The notes: generated by a model not told the origin, from the sequence alone. DNA of 64,000 nt from Pseudomonas sp. GR 6-02 (GCF_001655615.1 NZ_CP011567.1:2675001-2739000); one strand, 5' to 3'. Shown: positions 16,703 through 25,439, counted from the first letter of the stretch. Program-made: numbers and translations.

Positions 16703-17631
16703 CGCTGCGTAAACTCAACGGCTTCGGCCAAGGTCTCGAGGTTTTCACGCATCGCCACCTCGAATTCGTCCGGGCTGTAGGTATTACCGGTGATGTGAGA
16801 CAGCGCGAACACCTTCACGCCGGTGGCTGCCTCGATAGGCTTGGCCAGGTCGAGGGAGAAATTCTTCTCGGCAAAAAGCACACGCACATTGGCCTTCTTG
16901 ATCGCGTCGATGGTGTTGGCCAACTGGCGCGCAGTCGGCGCGACGCCGTGACGCGGCTCGATCACCGCACTCACGAACAGGCCGAACTCTTGCATCATGT
17001 AGTCGTAGCCAGCGTGCGTTGTCGCGCACCGGAAGGAAGACAAATCCAGCGCGGCGAAACGGGTCATGAAGCCGGCCCTTAGCGCCCGGATACGCGCGGC
17101 ATACGCCAGGGCGTTTTGTCGATACGCCGCAGCGTTGTCCGGGTCCAGTTCCCCCAACCGGCGAGTGATCTCGAAGACCTGTTGTATCGCTGCCGTGGTG
17201 GATACGAAGGTATGCGGATTGACCACCTTGACGCCGTCCTGGCCGCCGCCGATTGGAATGAGCGCAACCGAGGCATTGGCCTGGATGATCGGCAGGGTCG
17301 CCCCGCGGCCAGCGGCCTTGATGATCTGGAAGGCCCATTCATCGTGTCCGATGCCGTTGACGACCAGAACATCGATATTCATCGCGCGGGTGATGTCATC
17401 GGGCTGCGGCTGGTAGTTGTGCGGATTCGCTTCCGCCGGGATGAGCGCAACGACTTCCGCCCGATCTCCAACGATATTTGCCACGAAGCTGTAGTAGGGA
17501 TGCAGTGTGACGCCGATCTTGAGCTTCTTGCCCGAAGAGGGAGCCGGGCTGGCGAGTGCGATGGCGGGTATCAGCAGCAATAGCGCGATGCATCGGCGCC
17601 ACAGTGCGCGGTGTTTCATAGAAACGGTCAT
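16699..17631 (-). CDS. Metal ABC transporter substrate-binding protein (ZnuA/TroA-like)
   Basis: 310 aa, signal peptide ending in ALA. Candidate metal ligands are kept: His in ANPHNYQPQP, His in NPHTFVST, His in TTHAGYDYMMQEFG and an acidic residue in TYSPDEFE. There is no His-rich loop, so zinc, manganese or another divalent metal is possible. The ATG at 17631 overlaps the stop codon of the upstream gene; an internal ATG at 17619 is an alternative. Confidence 0.86.
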   Translation of the reverse strand: MTVSMKHRALWRRCIALLLLIPAIALASPAPSSGKKLKIGVTLHPYYSFVANIVGDRAEVVALIPAEANPHNYQPQPDDITRAMNIDVLVVNGIGHDEWAFQIIKAAGRGATLPIIQANASVALIPIGGGQDGVKVVNPHTFVSTTAAIQQVFEITRRLGELDPDNAAAYRQNALAYAARIRALRAGFMTRFAALDLSSFRCATTHAGYDYMMQEFGLFVSAVIEPRHGVAPTARQLANTIDAIKKANVRVLFAEKNFSLDLAKPIEAATGVKVFALSHITGNTYSPDEFEVAMRENLETLAEAVEFTQR

Positions 17632-18389
17632 GGCTGGGTTCCTTTTACGCGTTCGACTTCGCTGGCACCGTTGTAAGGGATGACCTGGCGCCAGCCATCG
17701 CCGACCAGCGATTCGGGCTTGACGATGCCAGGGTAGGGCGCGTTCGGGTCGCGGTGGACCCAGATCGTCGCTTGGTTGGCCCACATGACACCGGCATGCG
17801 CGTGACCGATGACGAGCAGGTAGGCGCTCTGGCCCGGCGCGCGGCCGCCCGAGCCGTAATAGACCGTAGCGCCCTGGCCCTGGGTGGCTTGCGACACCTT
17901 GTTGGCGGTCTGGTCCGGCGGGGTGACAGGCGCATCGGCGTGCACGTCGCCGGAAGCGGCATGCGGCAGGTGAGTGCCAGGCAGAATCAATTGCCACTGC
18001 ACCTCGCCATTGGTCTTCCAGAAGGCGTCACGGTAGAAGGGCGGCAGCAAGATTTTCTGCGCACGTTCCAGCGTGATCCAGCCGCCGGTATCGTTGTTGA
18101 ACCAGATGATTTCTTCACCGGCCGGCAGCAGAGCGCTGTGAATCGCCTGATCGACCGCACCCAGGCCATCGAAGGAACGCACCTGCCAGCTCAAGGTTAT
18201 CGGTGGGCCGACTTTCTGGGGGCGCAGCGTTATATAGCCTGCCACGCTGGCGATGACTGCCAGGGCCGCAAGCAACAGTGCCAGCGATTCCCATCGGCCG
18301 GATACCGGGCGCACCACCTTGATTGCGCTGTTTGCGTGATCGCAGGGCATATCTGCACCGGATGCGCGACGCGGCGATAGACGAGCCAT
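17628..18389 (-). CDS. Single-span membrane protein with His-rich periplasmic domain (possibly DUF6162)
   Basis: 253 aa. One membrane segment (about 36-54, LALLLAALAVIASVAGYITL) is followed by an exported domain with the blocks EEIIWFNNDTGGWITLER, LPGTHLPHAASGDVHADAP and VIGHAHAGVMWANQ. The His clusters suggest metal contact. I believe a protein of this kind accompanies some Pseudomonas metal transporters (DUF6162), but this is from memory only. It overlaps the first binding protein and, by one base (TGATG), the upstream membrane protein gene. Confidence 0.7.
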   Translation of the reverse strand: MARLSPRRASGADMPCDHANSAIKVVRPVSGRWESLALLLAALAVIASVAGYITLRPQKVGPPITLSWQVRSFDGLGAVDQAIHSALLPAGEEIIWFNNDTGGWITLERAQKILLPPFYRDAFWKTNGEVQWQLILPGTHLPHAASGDVHADAPVTPPDQTANKVSQATQGQGATVYYGSGGRAPGQSAYLLVIGHAHAGVMWANQATIWVHRDPNAPYPGIVKPESLVGDGWRQVIPYNGASEVERVKGTQP

Positions 18390-18877
18390 CAGAGAAACGC
18401 GATCCAGCGGCCGAGGAACACCACGCCCGCCCACAATGCCAACGAACTGAACCCTGCGACACGCGCCTGGCTGGGAGGCGTTAGCGTTGTGTCCCATTCG
18501 GCAATGCGGCGAAAGACGCCCAAATGGAATACCCCCATGTTGAGCCCCGCCAGCAGTAACACGCCCATCTTGCACAAGAACGCGGTGTTCTCGGCATAGG
18601 TCGTGGCATTGGCGGCGAACATGAGCAGGCCGGTGATCACGCAAGCCACGAAAGCGACCCAGGTGAACGGCAGCAAACCTTTTATCAGCCGTAGCGCGCT
18701 GCGGCGATGGGAGGCAACGCCGAGCAGACGCAAATCGACGACGGCGATGGTCCCGAACACAAGGGCGATGCCGATCACATGCACCGATTCAAGGGTTGGA
18801 AAAGCGGAGCCCGACTCTCGGATGAAGGTGGCGACAGAGGTGTCCTGGAGGGCTTGTAGTGTTGGTTGAATGTCCAT
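18389..18877 (-). CDS. Four-span membrane protein, DUF6644-like (copy 2)
   Basis: 162 aa with about four hydrophobic segments (SVHVIGIALVFGTIAVVDLRLLG, WVAFVACVITGLLMFAA, FLCKMGVLLLAGLNMG, ALWAGVVFLGRWIAFL). The order ESVHVIG...DLRLLGV...K...GRWIA is shared with the preceding gene, so the two are paralogues and may form a heterodimer. His in the first helix and Lys in the third recall haem-binding four-helix proteins, but no pattern is decisive. Start at 18877 by alignment with the neighbour. Confidence 0.75.
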   Translation of the reverse strand: MDIQPTLQALQDTSVATFIRESGSAFPTLESVHVIGIALVFGTIAVVDLRLLGVASHRRSALRLIKGLLPFTWVAFVACVITGLLMFAANATTYAENTAFLCKMGVLLLAGLNMGVFHLGVFRRIAEWDTTLTPPSQARVAGFSSLALWAGVVFLGRWIAFL

Positions 18878-18909
18878 GGCGAATACCTGGGAGCTTTCGT
18901 TGAAAACGC

Positions 18910-19398
18910 TTAGATCGCGTAGGCGATCCAGCGACCACAGATGATGACGACGCACCACAAGCCGATCGACAGCCAGGCTAGCGCCTTGACAAGAGGAGGC
19001 TTGTCATCACGTTGTGCATCGTCGGCAGGGCGCAGAAGGGGGCGCCGCAGAAGCAAGGTCAGCGTGAACGCACTCACGACCAGCGCCATCTTCAGCCAGA
19101 AGGTCGAGTTGACGAGTACGCGATCAGGCTCGGCGATGATCATGATCAACCCCGTGAAGAGCAGGACGAGGAGCGCATTGCGCATCCACGGGTAGTACCG
19201 GCGAACGACGCCACGCAAGGGCTCGTCCGTGGCGAACACACCCGCCAGCCGAAGATCGGAGATGACCGCAGAGCCGAAGAGCACTGTGATAGCGAGGATA
19301 TGAATGCTCTGGACGGTGGGTATGATCCAGAGAATGTCCCGGATGGCTGTGCTCAAAGGTGACGCATAGATCCAGGCAATGATGAGTGATGATGACAT
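18910..19398 (-). CDS. Four-span membrane protein, DUF6644-like (copy 1)
   Basis: 162 aa, about four membrane segments (VQSIHILAITVLFGSAVISDLRLAG, NALLVLLFTGLIMIIA, FWLKMALVVSAFTLTLLL, LSIGLWCVVIICGRWIA). Paralogue of the next gene (shared SIHILA/SVHVIG, DLRLAGV/DLRLLGV, GRWIA). The role is unknown; position between an exported hydrolase and a metal transporter suggests a membrane component of the same system. Confidence 0.77.
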   Translation of the reverse strand: MSSSLIIAWIYASPLSTAIRDILWIIPTVQSIHILAITVLFGSAVISDLRLAGVFATDEPLRGVVRRYYPWMRNALLVLLFTGLIMIIAEPDRVLVNSTFWLKMALVVSAFTLTLLLRRPLLRPADDAQRDDKPPLVKALAWLSIGLWCVVIICGRWIAYAI

Positions 19399-19418
19399 TT
19401 GCTGTTCTTCCCAATGGG

Positions 19419-20927
19419 TTAGAAGTCTTGAGGCGTTGCGATCGAACGCAGGCCCGCCGCATCTTCTGGCAGTAGGTAGCCTTCCTTTATCGAAAGGGCT
19501 TTGGCGTCTTCGAATTTCTGTTCGTAGTTGCTGAAGCTTCCATAACGCTGGTCAAGCACGTCCTTGGAGTAAGGCACCTTGGTGTCGTAGATCAGTCCGC
19601 AGCCGGTCTCCTGATCCGTGAGGTAGGTCGCACTGGGCACCTGGATCCACGGTGGGCGTACGCCCCCTTGCAGGTTGCCGGTAACAGGGTCGCGCGCGGC
19701 GGTCTTGCCATCGCGGGCGACCCGCGGAGCATTCGGCATGGGTTTGCCTTGGCGCACCCATTGGTCCATGCGATCCAGGAGCGCCGAGACGACCAGCTCC
19801 GCCGGTTCGTCGTACAGCGTCCGGCACCGTGGGTCGTCGCCCTTGCCGATGTCGGCAGCGAGCTTTTCGGTATGCTCCGTACCGAGGTCGGCCAGCCGCA
19901 GGTGCGGCATGCCGGTCACTTCGTAATAGCGAATCTGCGGGCTGTCGGTGTCCGGCGGCAGGTTGATGCCTTCGATCACGTCGTGCATCAGTTCGGACTG
20001 GCTGTAGACGGTCACGAACGGCACGCCATCGGGCGTATGGCGCGGCACCCGGATGACGTCGCCGCCCACTTCTCCGTAGGCCATGCGGCCGGTCATGTAG
20101 GCATCGATCAGCGGCCTTGCGTCGGGCATACGCCATTGCTGGTGCCGGCCCTGGTCGAGGTAGTCCATCCAGACTTGCGCGGTCACGGCCCAGCTATTGA
20201 CGTAGATGCGTTGAACATCGAGACCGGCCAACGGGCTTTGCGCTGCATTGGTTTTCAGCAGCAACGCCAGTTGCGCCCCGATGCCCTGGGACTGTGGAGC
20301 AAACGGATCGGGAGCTTCACCGCGGGTGAAGTGTTCCGGGTCGTAATAGGTGCCCAGCGGCGCGTAGCGTGCAAAGTCGAAGCGGCGCATGAACTCGAAG
20401 TTCACGATCCGTCCGTACTGAGCGATCTGCTCGGCCTCGGCAGCCGGGGTGTCCGAGATGAACTTGGGATCGACTGGTGGCTTGTTCACATTCAGCGTGT
20501 ACCCGACGTACGCGTAGCCGCGACGCAGCAAATAGTCGCGGGTCAGGATCCATCCCGCGGCGCGCTCGCCGAACCAGCTGAACGGCTCGATCACGACCGT
20601 GCCATTGAAGCGCGCGGGGTCAGCCGGTTTGCGCACCAGAATGCGTGTGGTGTAAGGCGCCTCCAACAGGGTTTTGCCCGAGGCGGTAATGGCCGGGGCA
20701 ACGCCTTGCAGGTAAAACTCCTCCTCGATGTAGCCGTACTTGTCGAGGTCGCTGTATTCGGTGCCCGGGCGTTTCGCCGACGAGAGCGGTGGCTTGCCGG
20801 AGGGCGGCACCGCGATGGCCGTGGGCATTCGGGGCACCTCGGCGAATGTGTTCGACGTGAGGATCAGCAACAGCAGGGCGCTTTGCAGCGTCGGCCGCAG
20901 GATGCTGATGGTTGTCAGTCTTTCCAT
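19419..20927 (-). CDS. Large exported alpha/beta hydrolase-domain protein
   Basis: 502 aa with a signal peptide (LLLILTSNTFA). It resembles the large alpha/beta hydrolase-domain proteins (PF20091-like) found with DUF6152 proteins in lipid or steroid degradation clusters. Blocks include PYTTRILVRKP, NGTVVIEPFSW, ILTRDYLLRRGYAYVGYTLN and VYSQSELMHDV, YYEVTGMPHLR with a possible catalytic His. The nucleophile region IYVNSWAVTAQVW keeps Ser in a GxSxxx-like turn. The start MERLTT is chosen over one 12 codons upstream that overlaps the previous gene. Confidence 0.75.
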   Translation of the reverse strand: MERLTTISILRPTLQSALLLLILTSNTFAEVPRMPTAIAVPPSGKPPLSSAKRPGTEYSDLDKYGYIEEEFYLQGVAPAITASGKTLLEAPYTTRILVRKPADPARFNGTVVIEPFSWFGERAAGWILTRDYLLRRGYAYVGYTLNVNKPPVDPKFISDTPAAEAEQIAQYGRIVNFEFMRRFDFARYAPLGTYYDPEHFTRGEAPDPFAPQSQGIGAQLALLLKTNAAQSPLAGLDVQRIYVNSWAVTAQVWMDYLDQGRHQQWRMPDARPLIDAYMTGRMAYGEVGGDVIRVPRHTPDGVPFVTVYSQSELMHDVIEGINLPPDTDSPQIRYYEVTGMPHLRLADLGTEHTEKLAADIGKGDDPRCRTLYDEPAELVVSALLDRMDQWVRQGKPMPNAPRVARDGKTAARDPVTGNLQGGVRPPWIQVPSATYLTDQETGCGLIYDTKVPYSKDVLDQRYGSFSNYEQKFEDAKALSIKEGYLLPEDAAGLRSIATPQDF

Positions 20928-20959
20928 TTGGTCAGCTCCGATGGCGATTAATGGCGACT

Positions 20960-21742
20960 TCACTCGAGACTGAGGGATGCCTTGCCCTCTTTATCGATCA
21001 CGATCTGATTGTTCTCGCAGACATACTCTTGAATGGCGTAGTTGGACCGTTTGTACTCGAACGTGAAGCGATACGGGGTCTTGAGCACCTGCGGGTCTTC
21101 GATCACGACCTGGTTCTCCAGGTGATCCGGCGCCGTCAGCCTGATGCGTTCGATGATCTTCATGTCCTTGCCGTGTGGAACGTCGTAGAAACTCACGTCC
21201 GTTCGCACCCGTTGTGTTTCCACGACGAGCGTGTCGCCTTCCCAATGGCCGCGTGAATGGCCTTGATATTTAGGGTCCAGGGTCTCTTTTGCAGGCATCG
21301 CTTCGTTCAAGAGAATCCGGCGGACCTGCTGGAGATACTCACCGAGGACAATCACTTGCTTGTCGTCGTGAATGATCTGGATCGGGAAGAGCGCCGCCAT
21401 CAACGTTGGCATTCCCTCGGGCAGGCATCTGGAACTTGTTGTGGCCAACGGCGTTCCGGCCTCGTTCGCAGCGGCTTGTTTCTTCTTCAGCGCGACGTAT
21501 TCGTCGGCATAGGGCGCCTTCAGGTCCATCGGTCCGCCTGGGTGCACCGGGTTGTCGGGGTTCTCACCGAACCAGTCGTCCGGGGTTCGTTCCCAGGTGC
21601 CGCTGATGTCGGGGCGTGCGCTGACGCTGTGTTTGTCGCTTAGAGGTTTGGAAGGTGTAGCGGCGTTGCACATCCCGGCGACAGTCACGAGGGCGATGCC
21701 CAGGACGATCATTGCCGTGTTCAAGGTTCGTGTCGGTTTCAT
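20960..21742 (-). CDS. Exported protein of unknown function
   Basis: 260 aa, signal peptide ending about CNAA. It belongs to a family often found with DUF6152: PDISGTWER, a CLPEGMPTLMAALFPIQI block, VIVLGEY...RRILL, and GHSRGHWEGDTLVVET with the His and Trp kept. The C-terminal half looks like beta-sandwich (lipocalin-like) sequence. No catalytic function is known. It starts 67 bp after the DUF6152 gene and 32 bp before the hydrolase. Confidence 0.72.
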   Translation of the reverse strand: MKPTRTLNTAMIVLGIALVTVAGMCNAATPSKPLSDKHSVSARPDISGTWERTPDDWFGENPDNPVHPGGPMDLKAPYADEYVALKKKQAAANEAGTPLATTSSRCLPEGMPTLMAALFPIQIIHDDKQVIVLGEYLQQVRRILLNEAMPAKETLDPKYQGHSRGHWEGDTLVVETQRVRTDVSFYDVPHGKDMKIIERIRLTAPDHLENQVVIEDPQVLKTPYRFTFEYKRSNYAIQEYVCENNQIVIDKEGKASLSLE

Positions 21743-21809
21743 TGAAACGTCTCCACGCTGCTGGTCTGGTCCGGTCGGTTAGGTCGTCATGAAGCCAGGG
21801 AAGGATTTC

Positions 21810-22202
21810 TCATCCGCCGCCCGTGAGTACGACGTCACCGATCTTGATCTCCACGAGCAGCCCTCCTGGCTCACCGTTTTTCAACGGTTTGAAGGACACC
21901 TCGGCAGTCTCGCCGGCCTTGATCGACTCAGCGGTCCAGCCCGTGCGCTGTAACGCGTTGACACTGCCCGTTTCGATCTTGAATCGCTGGGCCGGCGGGC
22001 CGGGTGTATCGAGGTAAATCGTGATGTGAGGATTGCTCCAGGCAAAGCGCTCGACGACACCCTTGATCGAGACGGTCTGGGTCTGGTCGAAAAGCGCGAA
22101 CGAATGGTGAGCACTGGCAACAGGTGCCAGGGCACTGCAGGCGAAGAGGGTCAGAAGACAAAGCCCCTGACGTAACAGCGGGGAGGGTGACAAAGGGGTC
22201 AT
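21810..22202 (-). CDS. DUF6152-family exported protein, mature N-terminus His-His
   Basis: 130 aa. The signal peptide ends VASA and the mature chain begins HHSFALFDQTQTVSIKGVV, then FAWSNPHITIYLD, which are typical DUF6152 blocks. The double N-terminal His plus the internal His of NPHI could form a metal site; this is an inference. First gene of the twelve-gene operon. A GGTTCTTAT repeat (two copies, about 22215-22232) and the 18-bp motif at 22264-22281 lie upstream. Confidence 0.78.
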   Translation of the reverse strand: MTPLSPSPLLRQGLCLLTLFACSALAPVASAHHSFALFDQTQTVSIKGVVERFAWSNPHITIYLDTPGPPAQRFKIETGSVNALQRTGWTAESIKAGETAEVSFKPLKNGEPGGLLVEIKIGDVVLTGGG

Positions 22203-22263
22203 GACAGGTGCCTCGGTTCTTATGGTTCTTATGGGCCCAGCATAGGGGGAGTGCGCTCAGAGG

Positions 22264-22281
22264 CCGTAGCCCAAAACGGCA
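22264..22281 (-). promoter_or_regulatory. 18-bp motif before the twelve-gene operon
   Basis: Read leftward the sequence is TGCCGTTTTGGGCTACGG, matching TRCCG-N8-TACSG with TTTGGG in the middle. It ends 62 bp before the DUF6152 start. Related copies occur at 22358, 28364, 30340 and 35587. Confidence 0.55.
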
Positions 22282-22357
22282 ACCATTCGAGGCGCTGAGG
22301 ATGTTTTGCAGCGGGGGAGGTATCGCGCGAGGGGATGGGCGGCCAGCCCCTTGAAAG

Positions 22358-22375
22358 TGCTGATTTGGGTTACCG
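22358..22375 (+). promoter_or_regulatory. 18-bp motif before the first porin
   Basis: TGCTGATTTGGGTTACCG, 65 bp before the porin start codon and facing it. It shares GATTTGGG and TACCG with the copies before the two APC permeases. Confidence 0.55.
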
Positions 22376-22439
22376 CTTGCGCGACCCAAGCCGGAACACT
22401 CATGGCTCGCCTCATAAATATAAAAACAGGAGAGACGTC

Positions 22440-23777
22440 ATGCGCACCCTCAGTTACGCCCCATTACTTTCGCTGGTCGCACTCTGTACATTTGAGCCGC
22501 AGGTACACGCCTACCAGCTCTACAACGAAGACGATGGCGGAACCGTCCTGAACGCCGACCTGTCGGCGGCGTTTGGCTGGTTCGGCAGCGAGAAAAACTA
22601 CATTGGCGACCCTGAGAGGGAGCCTGGCAGGATGCGCTGGCAAGAAGGCTTCGCCAAGTACGGTCTCAACGGCACGACAAACAAGATCACTGCCGGTTCC
22701 GTCTATGGCGGACTCAGCTGGATCAGCACGGGATCATTTGGCGATGGGGACGCGGGAGGACTCACCGTCGGGGATGAAAGAAGAACGGCTGTGGAAGACG
22801 CCTACCTGGGCTGGAAGTCAGGTGACCTGATTCCTGCGCTGGGCAAGGACGGCGTTGATTTCTCTTTTGGCCGGCAGCTCGTTACGGTGGACGGCTTCCT
22901 GATCACTGACGACGGGTTCGCCCCCGGGAAGGCCTTCAGCCCTATCGAGGGCGTAAGGGATGGCCGGTTCAATCGCGGTGGCGCCTTTTACCTTGGCCCG
23001 CGGTTGGCGTTCGGGAATACGGCAGTCTTGAAACTGGGTGGTCAGGAGGGCCTGCACGGTAGCCTGATATGGCTCAAATCCGATAACCCCGGGCAGTCGA
23101 AGACCGAAGTGGCTGCCGCCACCCTCGACTACACGACGCCCGTCGGCTCGATCGGTTCGACGTACGTGCACGGCCTGGATGTTGACGAGCGATATGCCTT
23201 TGGCGATCGGCTTGAGCGCAAGGGCATGAACGTCTACAGCATTCGTGGGCAGGGCAATGCCGGGATCGAGAATGCCGACTTTGCGTTCGAGGTCGCACGT
23301 CAGGAAAAACGCTCGGGCTCACAGCGGGCGATGTTCTTCGAAGCGGGCTACACCTTTGCCGACACCCAATGGCAACCGACGGTGAGCTATCGATATTCGC
23401 GCTATTCCGAAGGTTACGACTTTCTGTTCCAGGGAGGTTTTCGCAAGCGATACCAGGGTGAAGTCGCCGCCAATTACGCAGGTTCAGTGACCTCGAACAT
23501 GGCGATCAACGACGTGCTCCTCTCAGTCAAGCCGACCGATAAATTGACCCTTAACGCAATGGCCTTCAACTACCACCAGCTCTCCCGTACGCATGAGCAG
23601 GACTTCGCTGCACGTGAGGTCGACCTTTTTCTGGATTGGATGGTGACGGATAACGTCACACTCTCGCCTCTGGTCGGCTTCTACAAGCCCGAAAAGTGGC
23701 TCGGGGACGGTGGTCTGCAGAGCGGGAGCGCATCAACGAACACTTACTTCCAGTTCATCGTGTGGATGACGTTCTGA
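22440..23777 (+). CDS. Outer-membrane porin-like protein (copy 1)
   Basis: 445 aa with a signal peptide ending VHA and a mature start YQLYNEDDGGTVLNADLSAAFGWF. The long run of amphipathic strands and a final aromatic residue (FIVWMTF) mark an outer-membrane barrel. It is a homologue of the porin at 38704: both share LNADL/LNADM, the WxEGFxKYGLNG block, KIEDAYLGW-type block and LGGQ(E/D)GLHGSL(I/V)WLKSDN. Substrate unknown. The ATG at 22440 has ACAGGAGAG seven bases upstream. It is divergent from the twelve-gene operon. Confidence 0.82.
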   Translation: MRTLSYAPLLSLVALCTFEPQVHAYQLYNEDDGGTVLNADLSAAFGWFGSEKNYIGDPEREPGRMRWQEGFAKYGLNGTTNKITAGSVYGGLSWISTGSFGDGDAGGLTVGDERRTAVEDAYLGWKSGDLIPALGKDGVDFSFGRQLVTVDGFLITDDGFAPGKAFSPIEGVRDGRFNRGGAFYLGPRLAFGNTAVLKLGGQEGLHGSLIWLKSDNPGQSKTEVAAATLDYTTPVGSIGSTYVHGLDVDERYAFGDRLERKGMNVYSIRGQGNAGIENADFAFEVARQEKRSGSQRAMFFEAGYTFADTQWQPTVSYRYSRYSEGYDFLFQGGFRKRYQGEVAANYAGSVTSNMAINDVLLSVKPTDKLTLNAMAFNYHQLSRTHEQDFAAREVDLFLDWMVTDNVTLSPLVGFYKPEKWLGDGGLQSGSASTNTYFQFIVWMTF

Positions 23778-23830
23778 GTCGCCGCTCACGCCGTAACGAC
23801 GAAGGTTTGTTGCCGGTATCTTGATCGGGG

Positions 23831-23849
23831 GCGCCACCCGCGGTGGCGC
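23831..23849. terminator. Hairpin after the porin gene (weak terminator)
   Basis: Perfect 8-bp stem GCGCCACC/GGTGGCGC with loop CGC, 54 bp after the porin stop. There is no T run, so termination strength is uncertain. Confidence 0.45.
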
Positions 23850-23898
23850 ATTCCCGATGGGAGGTCGCCAGGCAACAGACGATCGAGGAGGGGCCAGG

Positions 23899-24222
23899 CT
23901 AGGTGGTTTTTTTGCCGACGAAGCCCATCTCGATTGGGGTCTTTATGTAGAACACAGAGATTTCCTCAGCCTCCAGCCTCTTGAGCAACCTTTCGGATTC
24001 GTCCTCGGTGATAGCCATGCGAATCTCCGTAGGCTGATCCGCGAGTTCAAAAAAATGCGAAGAGTGCAGTCGACCGGTGTGTCCAAAACCCTCGATAGCC
24101 GTAGAGAGAGTCGCACCACGCAGCCCCATCTCCTTGGCCACATCGACGATCCATTCGCCAAGCATCTTTCCCTGATAACGGCGGTTCTGTTGAGTGAAGA
24201 AAATCACCAGAAAACCTTTCAT
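23899..24222 (-). CDS. DUF190 family protein
   Basis: 107 aa. The sequence starts MKGFLVIFFTQQNRRYQGK and contains GLRGATLSTAIEGFGHTGRLHS, the DUF190 signature; the fold resembles PII-like regulators. DUF190 genes are often beside crcB, and this one begins 10 bp after it, so a role in fluoride export is likely. The second ATG (24222) is preferred because GAGGAG is 6 bases before it, whereas the ATG at 24228 abuts the same site. Confidence 0.86.
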   Translation of the reverse strand: MKGFLVIFFTQQNRRYQGKMLGEWIVDVAKEMGLRGATLSTAIEGFGHTGRLHSSHFFELADQPTEIRMAITEDESERLLKRLEAEEISVFYIKTPIEMGFVGKKTT

Positions 24223-24232
24223 TTTCATCTCC

Positions 24233-24616
24233 TCATCGCATGCCAATGATTTGATAGGACAAAAGCCCGGCAGCGGTCATCACCAACGAGCCTACGACGT
24301 GCAATGAAATTGAGCCGAGCGCCCAGAGCAGTCTGCCTTCCTGGATCAGGGCAACTGTTTCGGCGGAAAACGTAGAAAAGGTGGTAAGCCCACCGCAGAA
24401 ACCCGTGATGATCAGCAGGCGCCACTCAGGACTCAAGGTGGGGGAGGCGGCCAAAAACGCGATAGCCAGGCCAATGATGTAGCCCCCGACCATGTTCGCG
24501 ACCACCGTGCCCGGGGGAATCGTGGGGAACAGGGCGTTCAGCTTCATGCCCAGGAGCCAGCGCAACCAGGCACCAAGTGACGCACCAACGGCGATAACTG
24601 CGAGTGATTTCAGCAT
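24233..24616 (-). CDS. crcB: Fluoride exporter CrcB (Fluc channel)
   Basis: 127 aa with four membrane segments and the family blocks GAxLGAxLRW (11-20), [14 protein letters not shown] and [15 protein letters not shown], which line the fluoride pore. Fluc channels are dual-topology dimers that release fluoride from the cytoplasm. I looked for a fluoride riboswitch in the 120 bp upstream and found none. Confidence 0.92.
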   Translation of the reverse strand: MLKSLAVIAVGASLGAWLRWLLGMKLNALFPTIPPGTVVANMVGGYIIGLAIAFLAASPTLSPEWRLLIITGFCGGLTTFSTFSAETVALIQEGRLLWALGSISLHVVGSLVMTAAGLLSYQIIGMR

Positions 24617-24736
24617 GGCGGGCTCACCTCGTCAGACCTGGGCCAAACTGATAGCAGGTAAGCACAACAGAACTGAAAACTTCAAGAACCCCGTACGCAA
24701 GTGACTGTACCGGGCCCCCTCAGGTCAGAGCCACGA

Positions 24737-24763
24737 AGGCGTGGACATCTTGCGCCCACGCCT
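24737..24763 (-). terminator. Hairpin after the cytochrome b561 gene
   Basis: Perfect 8-bp stem AGGCGTGG/CCACGCCT with an 11-base loop, 8 bp past the cytochrome stop. No T run follows, so it may stabilise mRNA or act only weakly. Confidence 0.5.
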
Positions 24764-24770
24764 CATCAAG

Positions 24771-25334
24771 TTACAGCATGCGGCGCAGGACGTCGTTTCG
24801 AGGGTCCCGGTCGTAAAACCGGTGTTTGAGGGCGCCTACGACATGCAACAGGATCAGTCCGAGCAGGGTGTAGGCGAGCACTTTGTGCAGCCATTGGAAG
24901 ACGACGAACCAATTGTCATTTTTCGGAAGGAGCTCCGGCAGGTTGACCCCAAAAAAGAACACCCCGTCGCTCATCGTGTAAGTGCTCGACATTGAGTAAC
25001 CCATCAACGGCACGATCACGACGAGCGCATACATGACACGCTGCGTAAGCCTTGACAGGAACCTTTCATAACTTGCCAGCGTTTCCAGCGGCTGCGGAAG
25101 CACGGGGGTCCGAAAGCGCAGGGCGATCTGGGTCAGGACAACCAGAAACACCAGCAGCCCAAAGGATTTGTGCCACGGGTAATAGAGCTCGTACTTGCTC
25201 GCCACTTCGTCATTCAGACCGGTCATATGCCAGCCTGCCCAGAGGAGGCCTGCGATGAGTGCGGCACGCACCCAGTGCAACATTCGCAGGGACGTCGGAT
25301 ACCGATCGGTTGTTTGTTGATCTATCGGGTTCAT
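24771..25334 (-). CDS. Cytochrome b561
   Basis: 187 aa, four membrane segments. His residues suited to bind two haems b lie in RMLHWVRAALIAG, YYPWHKSFG, FQWLHKVLAY and LLLHVVGALKHRF. The family moves electrons from quinol, or removes superoxide, at the inner membrane. The ATG at 25334 (MNPIDQQ) has GGAGAGAC upstream; the longer frame adds no family sequence. It is 105 bp after the aldehyde dehydrogenase and may not belong to that operon. Confidence 0.88.
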   Translation of the reverse strand: MNPIDQQTTDRYPTSLRMLHWVRAALIAGLLWAGWHMTGLNDEVASKYELYYPWHKSFGLLVFLVVLTQIALRFRTPVLPQPLETLASYERFLSRLTQRVMYALVVIVPLMGYSMSSTYTMSDGVFFFGVNLPELLPKNDNWFVVFQWLHKVLAYTLLGLILLHVVGALKHRFYDRDPRNDVLRRML

Positions 25335-25439
25335 CGCAGTCTCTCCATTGATTATCAACGGCATCAGGGATGCACTTTTGAACGCTAACCCTCGCGGCAC
25401 AGGGGCCGGAGGGTTATTCGGTCAGGACAGGGATCGTGC

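Noticed and set aside
19668..20951. Rightward open frame of 427 codons
   Set aside because: Antisense to the exported hydrolase and rich in His/Arg/Val as expected for a shadow frame.
22358..22380. Sigma-54 promoter (GG-N10-GC)
   Set aside because: Only the copy before the porin fits; the related copies before the permeases lack the GC at the right distance.
24617..24736. Fluoride riboswitch before crcB
   Set aside because: The leader lacks the conserved GGNGATGG-type start and the pseudoknot pieces of the crcB motif; only an imperfect GC hairpin is present.
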